From Flavobacterium limnophilum (lineage in GTDB: Bacteria; Bacteroidota; Bacteroidia; Flavobacteriales; Flavobacteriaceae): a DNA stretch of 64,000 nucleotides. Location: contig NZ_CP114289.2 in assembly GCF_027111315.2 (NCBI RefSeq), positions 3,596,001 through 3,660,000 on the forward strand, written 5' to 3'. This document shows, piece after piece, positions 1-9,575 of the stretch. Position 1 is the first letter of the stretch, and each line of letters starts with the position of its first letter. The position numbers and the translations under genes are program-made. The notes below the pieces were generated by a model. It saw only the letters and a program-made list of their open reading frames with translations. It did not search any database and had not been told where the DNA came from.

Positions 1-1580
1 CCGATTACAGTAAGAGATTTAGTCACAGATGAAGTACAACTACCAAAGTTCTTTGTATAAACCACTTTAACAGTTCCTGATGAAACACCAGTAACAACCC
101 CACCGCTTGTAATTGTAGCACTTCCCGTTTCGTTTACAATAGACCAAGTCCCACCAGAATCAGAATTGGTAAAAGCAGGTGTCGTTGAATTAACACACAC
201 TGAAGTTGCTCCTCCTGAAATGGCTGCAATAGAATTATAACCCACTTTAGTAAATGTATATACATTTGAATTAACACTTGTTCCGCAGTAATTATTCGAA
301 CGTACTCGACAATAATAGGTAGCTCCATTTGTTAAACCAACAAATTCGTATGACCAAACATTCCCCATATCTTTATTTTGATAACCAGGCAAATAATTTG
401 TAAAACCACTATCTGTTGCCACATCTAAAAAATATTTATCCATAGTTTTATTATCCCATTGAATAATATAACTAGTACAAGTGGCATATATATTGGTTAT
501 AGTAGTTGCATTAGCCGCTGGATACATATATGAAACATTTGAAACATTGTTTGCAGTGATGTTATTGGAGCAGCTTGATGAGGCAAGTTTATCGACTCTG
601 ATAGTTGTACTTGCAGTTGCATTTACAATAGCTACATTTGCTGTAAAAGTACCTGAACCTGCAGTAGTAACAGTCATAGGAGCTGTATAGGATGTTGAAT
701 TACCGTTATAACCCAAACTGTAAGTTACTGTGTAATTGCCTACTGGCAAAGACGCAGGAGTAGCTGTAATCGTTGCCGTCGCAACATTATCCGTCTTACA
801 AGCAGGAGTAGCTGAAACACTAGTAATACTATATGTTGGACAAGTCCAAGATAAAATTACCTGTCCATTACCTCCACCTCCACTTGAACTACCATTTTCT
901 CCTCTTTCACCACCTCCACCTCCAGGAAAAGAACCATTTATTCCATCATTATTTTTACTTCCACCATTTCCACCTTTTCCACCTCCTGTTGTGCCTCCAG
1001 CACCTCCAGCACCTCCATTATTATCACTAGTGTTAGAACCTGCTCCACCTGCTAATGATTTGCCACCTGCACCTCCTCCTCCTGCGCCCCCATTACCACC
1101 TGTACTAGACCCACCATTTCCTCCATTAAATTTTATAGCACCCGTGCTTGCAGAAGCCAAACCACCTGTTCCTGAATTAGCACCTCCCTTACCTCCTTTT
1201 GCAATAACTAGACTACCAAAACTAGAATCTTCACCATCACCACCAGTACCTACAGTTGCTCCTGCGCCAACTTTAATGGTGTAATTACCTCCTGATATTA
1301 CTGTTAGACTATTACTTCCTGCAAAAGCTCCACCTCCTCCAGCTTTGTCATCTGGATTAGATCCTCCACCTCCAGAACCCCAAGCCTGCACATTTAAAGT
1401 TGTTACACCAGCAGGAACATTAAAAGTATAAGTTCCAGGTGTACTAAAAGTTTGAGATTGCCCAAAAGAAACCAAAGGCATTATAGAAACAAACAAAACC
1501 ATCAACAACAAACGAATTGATATTGATGGTTTTGATGACAATGCGGTATTTTTTATTGAACTTAAGTAGGATTTATTCAT
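1..1580 (-). CDS. Glycine-rich secreted surface protein (3' end outside window)
   Basis: Open from an ATG at 1580 to the left edge without a stop, about 526 residues seen. Residues 18-40 form a signal peptide (RLLLMVLFVSIMPLVSFGQS). Next comes a short beta-rich stretch (TFSTPGTYTFNVPAG) and then about 120 residues of Gly/Ser/Ala-rich sequence with repeated GGxGG units. After that there are Fn3/Ig-like segments, including a Big_2-like module (TWSIVNETGSATITSGGVV) near the edge. The layout is that of large Bacteroidota cell-surface proteins exported by Sec and then T9SS; the sorting domain itself would lie outside the window. The downstream neighbour on the same strand carries a related Ig-like module. 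The ligand or adhesive role is unknown. Gene reality is confident, function is not. Confidence 0.85.
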   Translation of the reverse strand, partial: MNKSYLSSIKNTALSSKPSISIRLLLMVLFVSIMPLVSFGQSQTFSTPGTYTFNVPAGVTTLNVQAWGSGGGGSNPDDKAGGGGAFAGSNSLTVISGGNYTIKVGAGATVGTGGDGEDSSFGSLVIAKGGKGGANSGTGGLASASTGAIKFNGGNGGSSTGGNGGAGGGGAGGKSLAGGAGSNTSDNNGGAGGAGGTTGGGKGGNGGSKNNDGINGSFPGGGGGERGENGSSSGGGGNGQVILSWTCPTYSITSVSATPACKTDNVATATITATPASLPVGNYTVTYSLGYNGNSTSYTAPMTVTTAGSGTFTANVAIVNATASTTIRVDKLASSSCSNNITANNVSNVSYMYPAANATTITNIYATCTSYIIQWDNKTMDKYFLDVATDSGFTNYLPGYQNKDMGNVWSYEFVGLTNGATYYCRVRSNNYCGTSVNSNVYTFTKVGYNSIAAISGGATSVCVNSTTPAFTNSDSGGTWSIVNETGSATITSGGVVTGVSSGTVKVVYTKNFGSCTSSVTKSLTVI

Positions 1581-2015
1581 AATTTTGTATTGTACTTTTT
1601 TAAATCGGGGCTGAATTCTATACTTTGAAATTCGATGGGGCGAGCAAAGTAGTTTTCAAGGCGCAAAATTAGTTTTTATTAGTCGAGATGAATAAAAAAC
1701 CCGATGAAGTACAATTTTTATCGTTATTCTACTATTTTATGACTGGATGATTCGTTTTTCTTAGCAAAAAACTTGAAATTAACCAAAAAAACACGTTTTG
1801 AAATGCCTCCACAAAAAACCTTAACAACTTAATTAACAGCTAATATAGATTGCGGGATGAAAAACCGACTTATAGAATTTTTTAAGAGAAAAATTTAATT
1901 ACAACACTATTTTTTTTAATAAATCAAGCGCAGTAGAGATGAATAATTGCTCTCGCTGCGCTCGATATGACAATTTTATTATACTAAAATCGAATTAATA
2001 CTTAACACCTATTTT
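1581..2015. other. Intergenic region with one stem-loop repeat
   Basis: 435 bases without a gene, separating two leftward surface-protein genes. It should hold the promoter of the glycine-rich gene, though I see no clean TAnnTTTG. The only structured element is the stem-loop at 1927-1962. The rest is AT-rich and featureless to my reading. Confidence 0.6.
1927..1972. repeat. Stem-loop repeat with TTGCTCTCG loop, copy 1
   Basis: Arms AGCGCAG (1927-1933) and CTGCGCT (1956-1962) enclose a loop ending in TTGCTCTCG (1947-1955), followed by a TGACAA flank. The same nonamer sits in the loops of stem-loops at 32511-32570 and 35104-35171, whose stem sequences are different. This is the weakest of the three copies. 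Confidence 0.55.
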
Positions 2016-5000
2016 TTATTGTTTGATGACGATTTTTTTACTGGTTTCGCCTTTCGTAGTTTTGACTTTTACAATATAAATTTCGGAATTTATATTGTTC
2101 ATTGGAATCTGGATATTGGCTTGTTCTCCTTCTTTTATATCCCAACAGCTAATTTTTTGACCTGACATATTGAATAAGGTTACCGAATTTACTACTGCAT
2201 CCTCTACATTATTTCTGATAATTAGTGTTTTATGATTATTTGAATATAGGACAACAATTCCATCGCTTGCATCCATTTCGTCAACACTTAATGTTTTGTC
2301 TGATGGTTTATACTTCAAAACAAAACGATTGTCAAAAGTTCCTGCTTCCGTCTCAAAAGTATAATTTCCGTTTTTTAAATTAAAAACCGTATTGGTCAAC
2401 TTGTCTTCTAAAAACACCGATTGATTAGCCAAAACACCATCAACTTGACCAATATTTATGCTAAATGTTCCGCTTATTGTTGTTCGGTAACCTAAAGGCA
2501 CTTGGTCATTTTCGTCAAATGGCAAGGCACGACCTTGAATGGTCAAATTCTTGTCTTGATTTATACTGTAAAAATCAACGAACTCGTTGCCATCAAAACT
2601 TACTCCGTCAAAACGGCCGTCATAGTCGTTAGTCGCATTGGTTACATAACCCACCAAGGTTTGTTTGAAAGCCCCTTTTGTATTAGTCATATTTAACCAT
2701 ATACGATTTTTTTCTATAGAACTTGCTACTTTTCCTTTAGGATTTCTAGTTTTGAAAAACTGGGAATTATCTAATACTGCTCCACCTGAACTTAACCTCA
2801 TAGAATTGTTAAACACAATCTCATTAGTTCCTGAAATGGCAACTTTACTTAAAGCGAAGAAACCTTGTCCAGAAGCTATTTTACCATTCGGTATAGCACC
2901 TCCAGTTGATGCAGCTGTTCCCGAACCTACACCAACACCCCCAACGGCATTATAAGAGGCATAATCATCTGAGGTAAATGCATAAGCGCCAGTCCCAAGA
3001 CTAGCATTACTTGCATTTGCTGCTTGAATAGCCGTATTATGGGTCCAAAAATAAAGTGTTCCATCCAAAACTCCTGAATTATAATCTAAAAAAGCATCAG
3101 CATCCAAAGCCGATGGATAAGGATTTCCTATTAGATAAGAACTATCAGCAAGTACACTTGTAATTTTTTGAATACCATTATTAACTTTTCCACTAAAAAC
3201 CACCTCTGATGGATTATTCGCAAAAGGACCACTTGCAATAGGTGTTGGAACCATGACTATATACCCTTTTCCTGGAGTCATTGTGCTTGCAAACGACCAA
3301 TCATTTCCATCATCATCAAGTCCATCATTATTTGCATCCAAAAAATTGGCCGGTAGGTATTCATAGGAATAACCTGTGTTCCATCCAAGAAAAGTACTGG
3401 CAATGTTCGTAGAAACAACAGGAGTTGACCAATATGTATAATCATACTTCTTAAAAGGAGTCGTAAATCTATGAATATTGGTGGTTCCTGAATTAGTAAC
3501 TATCCCTGAATCATTTACCATCACCAAAGATCCTTTATCTAATACATCTAAAGTCCCATTTACCGTTAAATCATTCTGAATAACTACAAATTTTCCTTCC
3601 TCGACAGTCAATGTTGAACCTAAATTAATAATTAGACTACAAGCATTCAAATCTCCATTAGAAGAAGTACTGTAATCGGCATTGATAATAACCAAATCAT
3701 TACTCGTAGGCGCACCCGCAGGTGACCAACTTCCATTCCAAGTTTTGGTTGACAAAGTATTTATTGTAACATTGGCAACAGCAGAGATACAACCTGAAGA
3801 ATTTTTAGCAGAAATCGTATGTGAAGATCCCTGGGCTAATCCAGAATAAACTAAAGTTGTCGAAAAAACACCGCCATCAAAACTATAGGTTTCTCCAGCA
3901 ACTCCAGTTATTGTTATCGTAGCAGTGGTAATTGCGCAACTGGGCTGTGTTATTGCAATTGTTGGAGTGTTTGGCAATGCGTTTATTGTTACCCTGGCTG
4001 TAGAGTCGCCAAAGCCAGTTGTTCTAACACAACCTTTTGCATCGGTAATTGAAACCAAAGTATAATGCGTTGTAACTATAGGATTAGGAAGCACATTAAA
4101 AGTAGTTGAGTCATCATTTGCAATAGTCACTGACGCAGTGGCATTGGTAGTATCATTTCTATATATCAAAGTATAAGGATATACCCCTGAACCATTATTG
4201 GCATCAAATGTCAAGGTTGTCTGCTCTCCTACACAAAAAGAAGAACCGCTAAATCCATTTGTAACATTGTTTACTAATGAGGCAACAACAACTGTTGCTG
4301 TTTGTGTGCAACCATTACTGTTCCTGTAAGTTATTACACTTGTTCCTTCCGAAACTCCCGTTACCACACCTGAACTGCTTACTGTTGCCACAGAAGTTGT
4401 GGCCGATGTCCAAGGTGTTGTGGCGTTGGCCGTAGCAGAGCCTGTTAAATTGGTAGTCGATCCTTCACAAACATTCAAATTACCTGTTATGGTTGGCAAT
4501 GGATTTACGGTTGCAACAACAGCTTTACGCTGCGTCGTAAATAATCCTACTGTAGCATCAGCATAATAAGTAGTTGTAGTTGATATTATAGGTGTCGTGT
4601 ATGTGTTGCTACTTCCTAAAGTTCCCGTTTGTAAAAGATTGCCACCACTTGCTGCATCATACCATTTAATCGTTGCCGATGCTGATGGAATTGCTGTGGC
4701 CGTAAAAGAAAAACTTCCAGAACCACAAACAGATGCTGAAGCAGGAGAAATATTAACAATGTTATAACCTCCGCTAACCATTACTTCATTAAAAGTCGGA
4801 ATCGTACTTCCTCCTCCAGCACATACGGCTACTTCAACTGAACCGATAAAAATAGAATTATTATTACTGCAATCTCCTAATAAACCACCCGTGCTTACTT
4901 GAATAAGAGTATTAGAAGGCAATATTATCTTAGATTTTTTATCAAATAGAATTGAACCTGAAGGCGATACAACAATAAGTGATGTTGTATTTATTGTATG

Positions 5001-5249
5001 AGAACTATCTGGCAATAAAACCAATTGTCCATATATCGTAAAAGTTGAAATAGTTACTGGCGTACTAATCATGGTTACAGTTGATCCAGTTGGTATTACA
5101 ACATCATCAGATGATGAAGGCACTCCGCTTGGTGACCAGTTAGCAGCTGTATTCCAATTACCTGATGTTGCATTATAAGTTTTTGTCACTGCAAAAACCA
5201 CAGTTTGAACCAAAACTAAAAAAAAAGTAAGAAGTATTTTTTTTACCAT
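2016..5249 (-). CDS. T9SS-secreted protein with Ig-like modules and C-terminal sorting domain
   Basis: About 1077 residues from the preferred ATG at 5249, which places a signal peptide (MVKKILLTFFLVLVQTVVFA) at the N-terminus. An in-frame start 26 codons upstream would bury it. An early stretch (TYNATSGNWNTAANW) is typical of T9SS cargo. There is a Big_2-like module around residues 250-320 (ATVSSSGVVTGVSEGTSVIT), then gliding-motility-type beta domains. The last ~80 residues form a type A sorting domain with NxxGQKI-like and IYIVKVKT..KKIVIKQ strands. The protein should cross the outer membrane through T9SS and be processed or anchored on the surface. No enzymatic domain is visible, so an adhesin or matrix role is only inferred. 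Confidence 0.88.
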   Translation of the reverse strand: MVKKILLTFFLVLVQTVVFAVTKTYNATSGNWNTAANWSPSGVPSSSDDVVIPTGSTVTMISTPVTISTFTIYGQLVLLPDSSHTINTTSLIVVSPSGSILFDKKSKIILPSNTLIQVSTGGLLGDCSNNNSIFIGSVEVAVCAGGGSTIPTFNEVMVSGGYNIVNISPASASVCGSGSFSFTATAIPSASATIKWYDAASGGNLLQTGTLGSSNTYTTPIISTTTTYYADATVGLFTTQRKAVVATVNPLPTITGNLNVCEGSTTNLTGSATANATTPWTSATTSVATVSSSGVVTGVSEGTSVITYRNSNGCTQTATVVVASLVNNVTNGFSGSSFCVGEQTTLTFDANNGSGVYPYTLIYRNDTTNATASVTIANDDSTTFNVLPNPIVTTHYTLVSITDAKGCVRTTGFGDSTARVTINALPNTPTIAITQPSCAITTATITITGVAGETYSFDGGVFSTTLVYSGLAQGSSHTISAKNSSGCISAVANVTINTLSTKTWNGSWSPAGAPTSNDLVIINADYSTSSNGDLNACSLIINLGSTLTVEEGKFVVIQNDLTVNGTLDVLDKGSLVMVNDSGIVTNSGTTNIHRFTTPFKKYDYTYWSTPVVSTNIASTFLGWNTGYSYEYLPANFLDANNDGLDDDGNDWSFASTMTPGKGYIVMVPTPIASGPFANNPSEVVFSGKVNNGIQKITSVLADSSYLIGNPYPSALDADAFLDYNSGVLDGTLYFWTHNTAIQAANASNASLGTGAYAFTSDDYASYNAVGGVGVGSGTAASTGGAIPNGKIASGQGFFALSKVAISGTNEIVFNNSMRLSSGGAVLDNSQFFKTRNPKGKVASSIEKNRIWLNMTNTKGAFKQTLVGYVTNATNDYDGRFDGVSFDGNEFVDFYSINQDKNLTIQGRALPFDENDQVPLGYRTTISGTFSINIGQVDGVLANQSVFLEDKLTNTVFNLKNGNYTFETEAGTFDNRFVLKYKPSDKTLSVDEMDASDGIVVLYSNNHKTLIIRNNVEDAVVNSVTLFNMSGQKISCWDIKEGEQANIQIPMNNINSEIYIVKVKTTKGETSKKIVIKQ

Positions 5250-5480
5250 AACCTTTATATTTTTAAAATATGCTAAACCCACATAATTCAAAAAGATAAA
5301 AACGTAGGTTGTGTACAAATCAACCACTTATCAGTAATAGCTCAAAATTTTTTCGTTAAAATACCCATTTATCTGTTATACAACTATCATGCAGGGATTA
5401 AAATGGTGTTATTTGAAAGTCCAATTAAAAACCCGAAATTTGGATTTTGGTTGCCAAATCATTTCAAACAACACCAACTC

Positions 5481-5957
5481 ATGAAAGACGTTTTCTCCAT
5501 AAAAGAAGCCATTCAAAAAATAGAATATTTTTGTGCCTATCAAGAACGTTGTCACGATGAAGTGGTTTCGAAGTTGCGCTCGATGAAAATGTATTCAGAA
5601 GAAATCGACCAAATAATGGTACATCTCATCTCAGAGAATTTTCTCAACGAAGAACGCTTTGCCCGCAGTTTCGCCAGAGGAAAACACCGCATCAAACATT
5701 GGGGGAAAATCAGGATTGTCAACGAATTGAAGTCTAAAAACATCTCGCAAACCCTCATCAATATTTCACTCAAGGAAATCACTCCTGAGGAATATTTGGA
5801 AACTTTTCATACATTGGCCGAAAGGCATTGGGAATCCATTCGAGAGAAAAATGTGTTGAAAAAGCGAAAGAAATTCTGTGATTATATGCTTCGACGCGGG
5901 TTTGAAAGCAACTTGGTTTATGAAAAAGTGAAGGAGTTGGAAAATAGTGGTCAGTAA
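5481..5957 (+). CDS. recX: Regulatory protein RecX
   Basis: 158 residues from ATG 5481; an in-frame ATG at 5403 would add 26 residues of poor conservation, so the internal start is preferred. RecX binds RecA filaments and dampens recombinase activity in the cytoplasm. The sequence has the three-helix repeats of the family: YCAYQERCHDEVVSKL near the N-terminus, then NEERFARSFARGKHRIKHWGKIRIVNEL in the middle, the most diagnostic part, and a C-terminal repeat ending LRRGFESNLVYEKVKEL. Length is normal for the family. recA is not adjacent. The gene converges on the TonB receptor gene, with a shared terminator between them. Confidence 0.9.
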   Translation: MKDVFSIKEAIQKIEYFCAYQERCHDEVVSKLRSMKMYSEEIDQIMVHLISENFLNEERFARSFARGKHRIKHWGKIRIVNELKSKNISQTLINISLKEITPEEYLETFHTLAERHWESIREKNVLKKRKKFCDYMLRRGFESNLVYEKVKELENSGQ

Positions 5958-6006
5958 TCAGTTTTTGAGTGTTCATTCCCAAGGAATTCCCAAATCATTA
6001 TATAAA

Positions 6007-6034
6007 AAAGTCCCGCTTTTTATAGCGGGACTTT
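6007..6034. terminator. Bidirectional rho-independent terminator
   Basis: Arms AAAGTCCCGCT (6007-6017) and AGCGGGACTTT (6024-6034) pair perfectly around a 6-base loop. A-rich and T-rich flanks let it serve both recX (+) and the TonB receptor (-). Confidence 0.85.
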
Positions 6035-6053
6035 AGTATTAAAGAGTGATCAA

Positions 6054-7874
6054 CTATCTAAAATTATAGCGAATTCCAAACAATAAATTTCCTTTTGGCA
6101 TTGGAACAAAATTCGTTTCGGTATATTCTGCATTGAAAATATTATTGGCGAATAAAGAAAATTCGAATGCCTTTAAAGTATAAGCAGCACCTAAATCGAC
6201 AACCGAGTACGAATCGCCATTTGTTCTTTCAGCATAGCGATATAAAATCGAATTGGTAAAGTTTTTCAAGAATTGCATATAGTAACTCCCCACCACTTGA
6301 TGCTTCATTGAATTGACAGAATATTGCGAAAAATTATAGCTGCTTTGTTTTACTTGGTCTTCTATCAAGGAATAGCCCAACTGTAATTTCTGGTTAAACG
6401 AATTAATTGGAAATGTATAATCGAGTTGTGTTTCAAAACCTTTAGTGGTCACATCCTGAATATTCTGCGGTTGCCAAGGATCTGTATTCTGCATTTTCAC
6501 GTAATCAATCAATCGATTGGAGTCGCGATTGAAGACTGCTACGGAGGCATTAAACCGTGTCGTATTCCATTTCAAGCCTATTTCTTGCGAAAATGCTTTC
6601 TCTGGTTCCAATTCAGGATTCCCTATTGTGGTTGGCGATTTATAATTCAAATCGGTAAACGTTGGAACTCTATAGGTGTAACCCAAATTACCATAAACCC
6701 TTAGATTGTCTAGCACTTGATACCCAATATCAATTCCTGGAAAAGCAAAAAATTTGAAGTCCGAAAAATAAGTTACAGCCACTCCCGGCGTGATATCTAT
6801 CTTGTTATTAAACAATTCGAGGCGATGTTCCAAAAAGAGAGTACTCACAAAACGGTTGTTGTCTCCGAGGTTATTGCTCGAAAGATATACTTTGGCAGTT
6901 TCTATTCCAAAACCCGTAATCCCAATATTTGAAGTGTACGATCCATTTAATTCGGCAGCAATTTTGTTTGAAATGTGCAGATTTCGGTAAATGGAAGGAT
7001 TGTTTCTAACAAAAACATATTCGTCTTCATTTCGTCTCCAATAGACCCTTGGCTTCCAAGTAAAATTCCCCTTTTTGATCACTGTCGAAAAACCTATCAA
7101 ACTCGCCATCGTTTCCTCATATTGATTAATGGCGGCCGGCGAAGCATAAAATCCGTTGGCACCAAAATTTCTATCCGAAAGAGAAATCAACATCGCAATG
7201 GGCAAATTCTTCTTGTTGAAAGTACTTTTCAAAACAAAATTTTGATTGTCGAAATCGGTGTTGAAACGATAGCCTTCGGATGTATTTTTGGAATAATGAA
7301 TGATATGACTACTTTCGTCCAAATTAATTCCCGCGGTAACGGCAGCATTAAATTGATTGTAGGAACCGCCCTGAACGCTCAAGGAAACATCCGTGTCTGG
7401 CACATCTTTTGTGATGATGTTGATGGCGCCATTAAAAGCGTTTTGGCCAAATATACGAGCGGCAGGACCTTTTATAATTTCGATTCTTTTGATGACTTCA
7501 ATAGGCAAAGCGAGATTCATCGTGTGATGTCCCGTTTGGGCATCATCTACTTTGATACCATCTACCAGCAGTAAAGTTTGGTCAAAACTTCCACCACGAA
7601 TGTACAAATCGGCTTGCGTACCATTGGTTCCGCGACGTCTTATGTCGATACCTGCAATTTGCTGTAAAGCATCAGCAACATTGGTAACTCCCGCCTTTTT
7701 CATATCTTCAGCAGTAATCAACTGAATCGTTCTGGAGTTTTTGCTGAAAGGCAAATCAATCCTTGTAGAAGAAATAATGACTTCTTGCAAGGAATCTATC
7801 TTTGGTTTGTTTTCCTGTGCGGTTGCTATCAAAGAAGAGATAAATAAGGAAACTAAAAAGTATTTGTTTTTCAT
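6054..7874 (-). CDS. TonB-dependent outer-membrane receptor, BtuB-like
   Basis: 606 residues with a signal peptide (residues 1-19, cut after ATAQ). A plug domain follows at about 35-150 (VTNVADALQQIAGIDIRRRG, LYIRGGSFDQTLLLVDGI, IEIIKGPAARIFGQNAFNGA), then a 22-strand-type barrel ending in an aromatic strand (LLFGIRYNFR). It imports a chelate or vitamin with energy from TonB. The plug resembles BtuB-type receptors, but I see no cobalamin riboswitch upstream. Instead it is divergent from a MocR-family regulator, with regulator half-sites in the 73-bp gap. Regulation by that protein is likely; vitamin B6-like or cobalamin-like substrates are both possible. Confidence 0.87.
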   Translation of the reverse strand: MKNKYFLVSLFISSLIATAQENKPKIDSLQEVIISSTRIDLPFSKNSRTIQLITAEDMKKAGVTNVADALQQIAGIDIRRRGTNGTQADLYIRGGSFDQTLLLVDGIKVDDAQTGHHTMNLALPIEVIKRIEIIKGPAARIFGQNAFNGAINIITKDVPDTDVSLSVQGGSYNQFNAAVTAGINLDESSHIIHYSKNTSEGYRFNTDFDNQNFVLKSTFNKKNLPIAMLISLSDRNFGANGFYASPAAINQYEETMASLIGFSTVIKKGNFTWKPRVYWRRNEDEYVFVRNNPSIYRNLHISNKIAAELNGSYTSNIGITGFGIETAKVYLSSNNLGDNNRFVSTLFLEHRLELFNNKIDITPGVAVTYFSDFKFFAFPGIDIGYQVLDNLRVYGNLGYTYRVPTFTDLNYKSPTTIGNPELEPEKAFSQEIGLKWNTTRFNASVAVFNRDSNRLIDYVKMQNTDPWQPQNIQDVTTKGFETQLDYTFPINSFNQKLQLGYSLIEDQVKQSSYNFSQYSVNSMKHQVVGSYYMQFLKNFTNSILYRYAERTNGDSYSVVDLGAAYTLKAFEFSLFANNIFNAEYTETNFVPMPKGNLLFGIRYNFR

Positions 7875-7918
7875 ATGGCTGTTAAATTATTTTAAAACGC
7901 TGCAAAAGTCGTAACTTT

Positions 7919-7963
7919 CCGGACTATTAAAATAGTCCAGTTTTAAAATGATAGATAGTCCGG
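7919..7963. promoter_or_regulatory. Predicted MocR operator: three ATAGTCC half-sites
   Basis: CCGGACTAT (7919-7927) is inverted relative to ATAGTCC (7932-7938). ATAGTCCGG (7955-7963) is a direct repeat of the second site, 23 bp away. Two direct repeats plus one inverted site is the layout known for GabR/PdxR-type MocR regulators. The third site lies just inside the regulator's coding sequence, which suggests autoregulation. Binding is inferred. Confidence 0.7.
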
Positions 7964-9450
7964 TCAATGCGTTGTTAAAAGAACTTCTCCACTTTGATAA
8001 ATCAAGTGCCAGTTCGGTATATATCCAAATTTCCCAACAAATCATCAACGCCATTCAGCGTGGTTATTTGGCAGAAGGCACTTTGTTGCCCGGAACCAGA
8101 ATCTTTAGTCAATTACTGCATATTCACAGAAACACGGCCGTGGCAGTCTATGACGAATTGGCTTCTCAAGGTTGGGTCGAAATAATGGCCAATAGAGGCA
8201 CTTTTGTATTGGTTCCTGAACAAAAAACAGCTTCCATAAAAGCGGGTTCGAACCGAATAGGAGACCTTAATAGTTTTGCCGAAGCAACCGGATTTCCATT
8301 TCAAACCTCTTTTAATTTATCATCGACACAAGAATTTTCGGAAGCAAAATACGAATTAAATGATGGGCAACCTGATTTGAGGTTGCATCCCATTCACGAG
8401 TTTTCCAAATGGTATGGTGCTTCGATGAAACGGAAATCACTGATTTCAAACTGGAATTACAATAAAAAAACAAGGTATTCGGTTTTTGAAAACCAATTGT
8501 GTAATTATTTGAATGCCACAAGGGGACTTCACATTAAACCCGAAAACGTCATCAGCACCAGAAGCACCGAAATGAGTTTGTACATTATTTCGCAACTTTT
8601 AATTCGCCAAAAAGATGTGGTTCTGGTTGGGGATTTGAGTAATTATGCCGCCAATATGATTTTTCAACAAGCGGGAGCGATTATCAAAAAAATTCCTGTT
8701 GACGAACAAGGTTTAGATGTGGACTATATTAAAAACCATTTTGCGAAAGGCGACATTCGCTGTGTTTATCTTTGCGCTAATCGCAATTATCCGACTACTG
8801 TTTCATTAAGTGTAGAACGTCGTTTAAAACTCTTGCAGCTTGCGAAAGAATACCAGTTTGCCATAATAGAAGATGATTATGATTATGATTTTCAGTTTGA
8901 AGGCGTGGCAATGCAACCAATGGCAAGTGCAAATGCCGATGGAATGGTAATCTATTTGGGAAAGCTTGGACAATCATTATTTCCAAGTTTCCAAACAGGC
9001 TTTGTAGTCGCCCCTGAAAATTTAATTTCAGAAGCCAAAAACTATTTGCAAATGCTGGATCGGCAAGGCGATTTAATCCGGGAACAAATGTTGTCCGAAT
9101 TGATTTATGAAGGCGAAATTCATCGATTACTCAAAAAAAACATCCTAGTTTATAAGCGGAGACGCGATTTTTTGTGCCTATGTTTGGAAGAAAATTTCAA
9201 AGACACTATCCGTTTTAAAAAGCCAACGGGTGGTTTGGCATTATGGTTAGAGTTTATTACTGAGATTCCTTTGGTCCAACTTTCAGAGCAAGCATTAAAA
9301 CACGATTTGTTTTTACCCAAAACCATTCTTTATCAAGACAAAGACACTTGTGCGATCCGTTTGGGTTTTGGTCATTTGAATGAAGAAGAAATAGAAATTC
9401 TGGTAAAGAAATTGAGACAGACTTATGATGTGGTGACTAGTCCTAAATAA
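7948..9450 (+). CDS. MocR-family transcriptional regulator (GntR HTH + aminotransferase-like domain) lacking the PLP lysine
   Basis: 500 residues. Residues 18-85 are a GntR winged helix (SVYIQISQQIINAIQRGYLAEG, LPGTRIFSQLLHIHRNTAVAVYDELASQGWV); residues ~125-495 are a fold-type I aminotransferase domain. EDDYD (308-312) keeps the Asp that faces the PLP ring nitrogen. The usual GTFSKxLxPxxRxGY segment reads GKLGQSLFPSFQTGF, so the Schiff-base Lys is Gln342; Lys339 is close by. The upstream TPxHQxP-type motif is also changed (CANRNYP). It may bind a ligand other than PLP, or PLP non-covalently. It probably controls the divergent TonB receptor and itself. No downstream partner is in its operon. 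Confidence 0.88.
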   Translation: MIDSPVNALLKELLHFDKSSASSVYIQISQQIINAIQRGYLAEGTLLPGTRIFSQLLHIHRNTAVAVYDELASQGWVEIMANRGTFVLVPEQKTASIKAGSNRIGDLNSFAEATGFPFQTSFNLSSTQEFSEAKYELNDGQPDLRLHPIHEFSKWYGASMKRKSLISNWNYNKKTRYSVFENQLCNYLNATRGLHIKPENVISTRSTEMSLYIISQLLIRQKDVVLVGDLSNYAANMIFQQAGAIIKKIPVDEQGLDVDYIKNHFAKGDIRCVYLCANRNYPTTVSLSVERRLKLLQLAKEYQFAIIEDDYDYDFQFEGVAMQPMASANADGMVIYLGKLGQSLFPSFQTGFVVAPENLISEAKNYLQMLDRQGDLIREQMLSELIYEGEIHRLLKKNILVYKRRRDFLCLCLEENFKDTIRFKKPTGGLALWLEFITEIPLVQLSEQALKHDLFLPKTILYQDKDTCAIRLGFGHLNEEEIEILVKKLRQTYDVVTSPK

Positions 9451-9525
9451 TCAAAACACATTAGCACACAAATTTAAATAAACGAAGCAGCCGGAATAAA
9501 ATTATTGTTTATATATGTTTTTTTA

Positions 9526-9553
9526 TTGTTTATCAATAATTTTTATATATTTG
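9526..9553 (+). promoter_or_regulatory. Bacteroidota-type promoter for the DUF2975/XRE pair
   Basis: TTG at 9526-9528, 17-bp spacer, then TATATTTG at 9546-9553, fitting the TTG / TAnnTTTG pattern of primary sigma factors in this phylum. It lies 22 bases before the ATG at 9576. Confidence 0.7.
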
Positions 9554-9575
9554 TATTGAACTTTAAACTTTGATT

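Noticed and set aside
736..1284. Proline-rich 182-residue frame on the plus strand
   Set aside because: It is the antisense of the GGxGG-coding tract (ACC/TCC against GGT/GGA); no signal or promoter, and the minus-strand gene has a signal peptide.
6975..7574. 199-residue frame on the plus strand inside the BtuB-like receptor gene
   Set aside because: Antisense shadow; the minus strand encodes a clear plug domain over the same bases.
7875..7947. Cobalamin riboswitch upstream of the BtuB-like receptor
   Set aside because: The gap is 73 bases, too short for a B12 riboswitch, and holds MocR-type half-sites instead.
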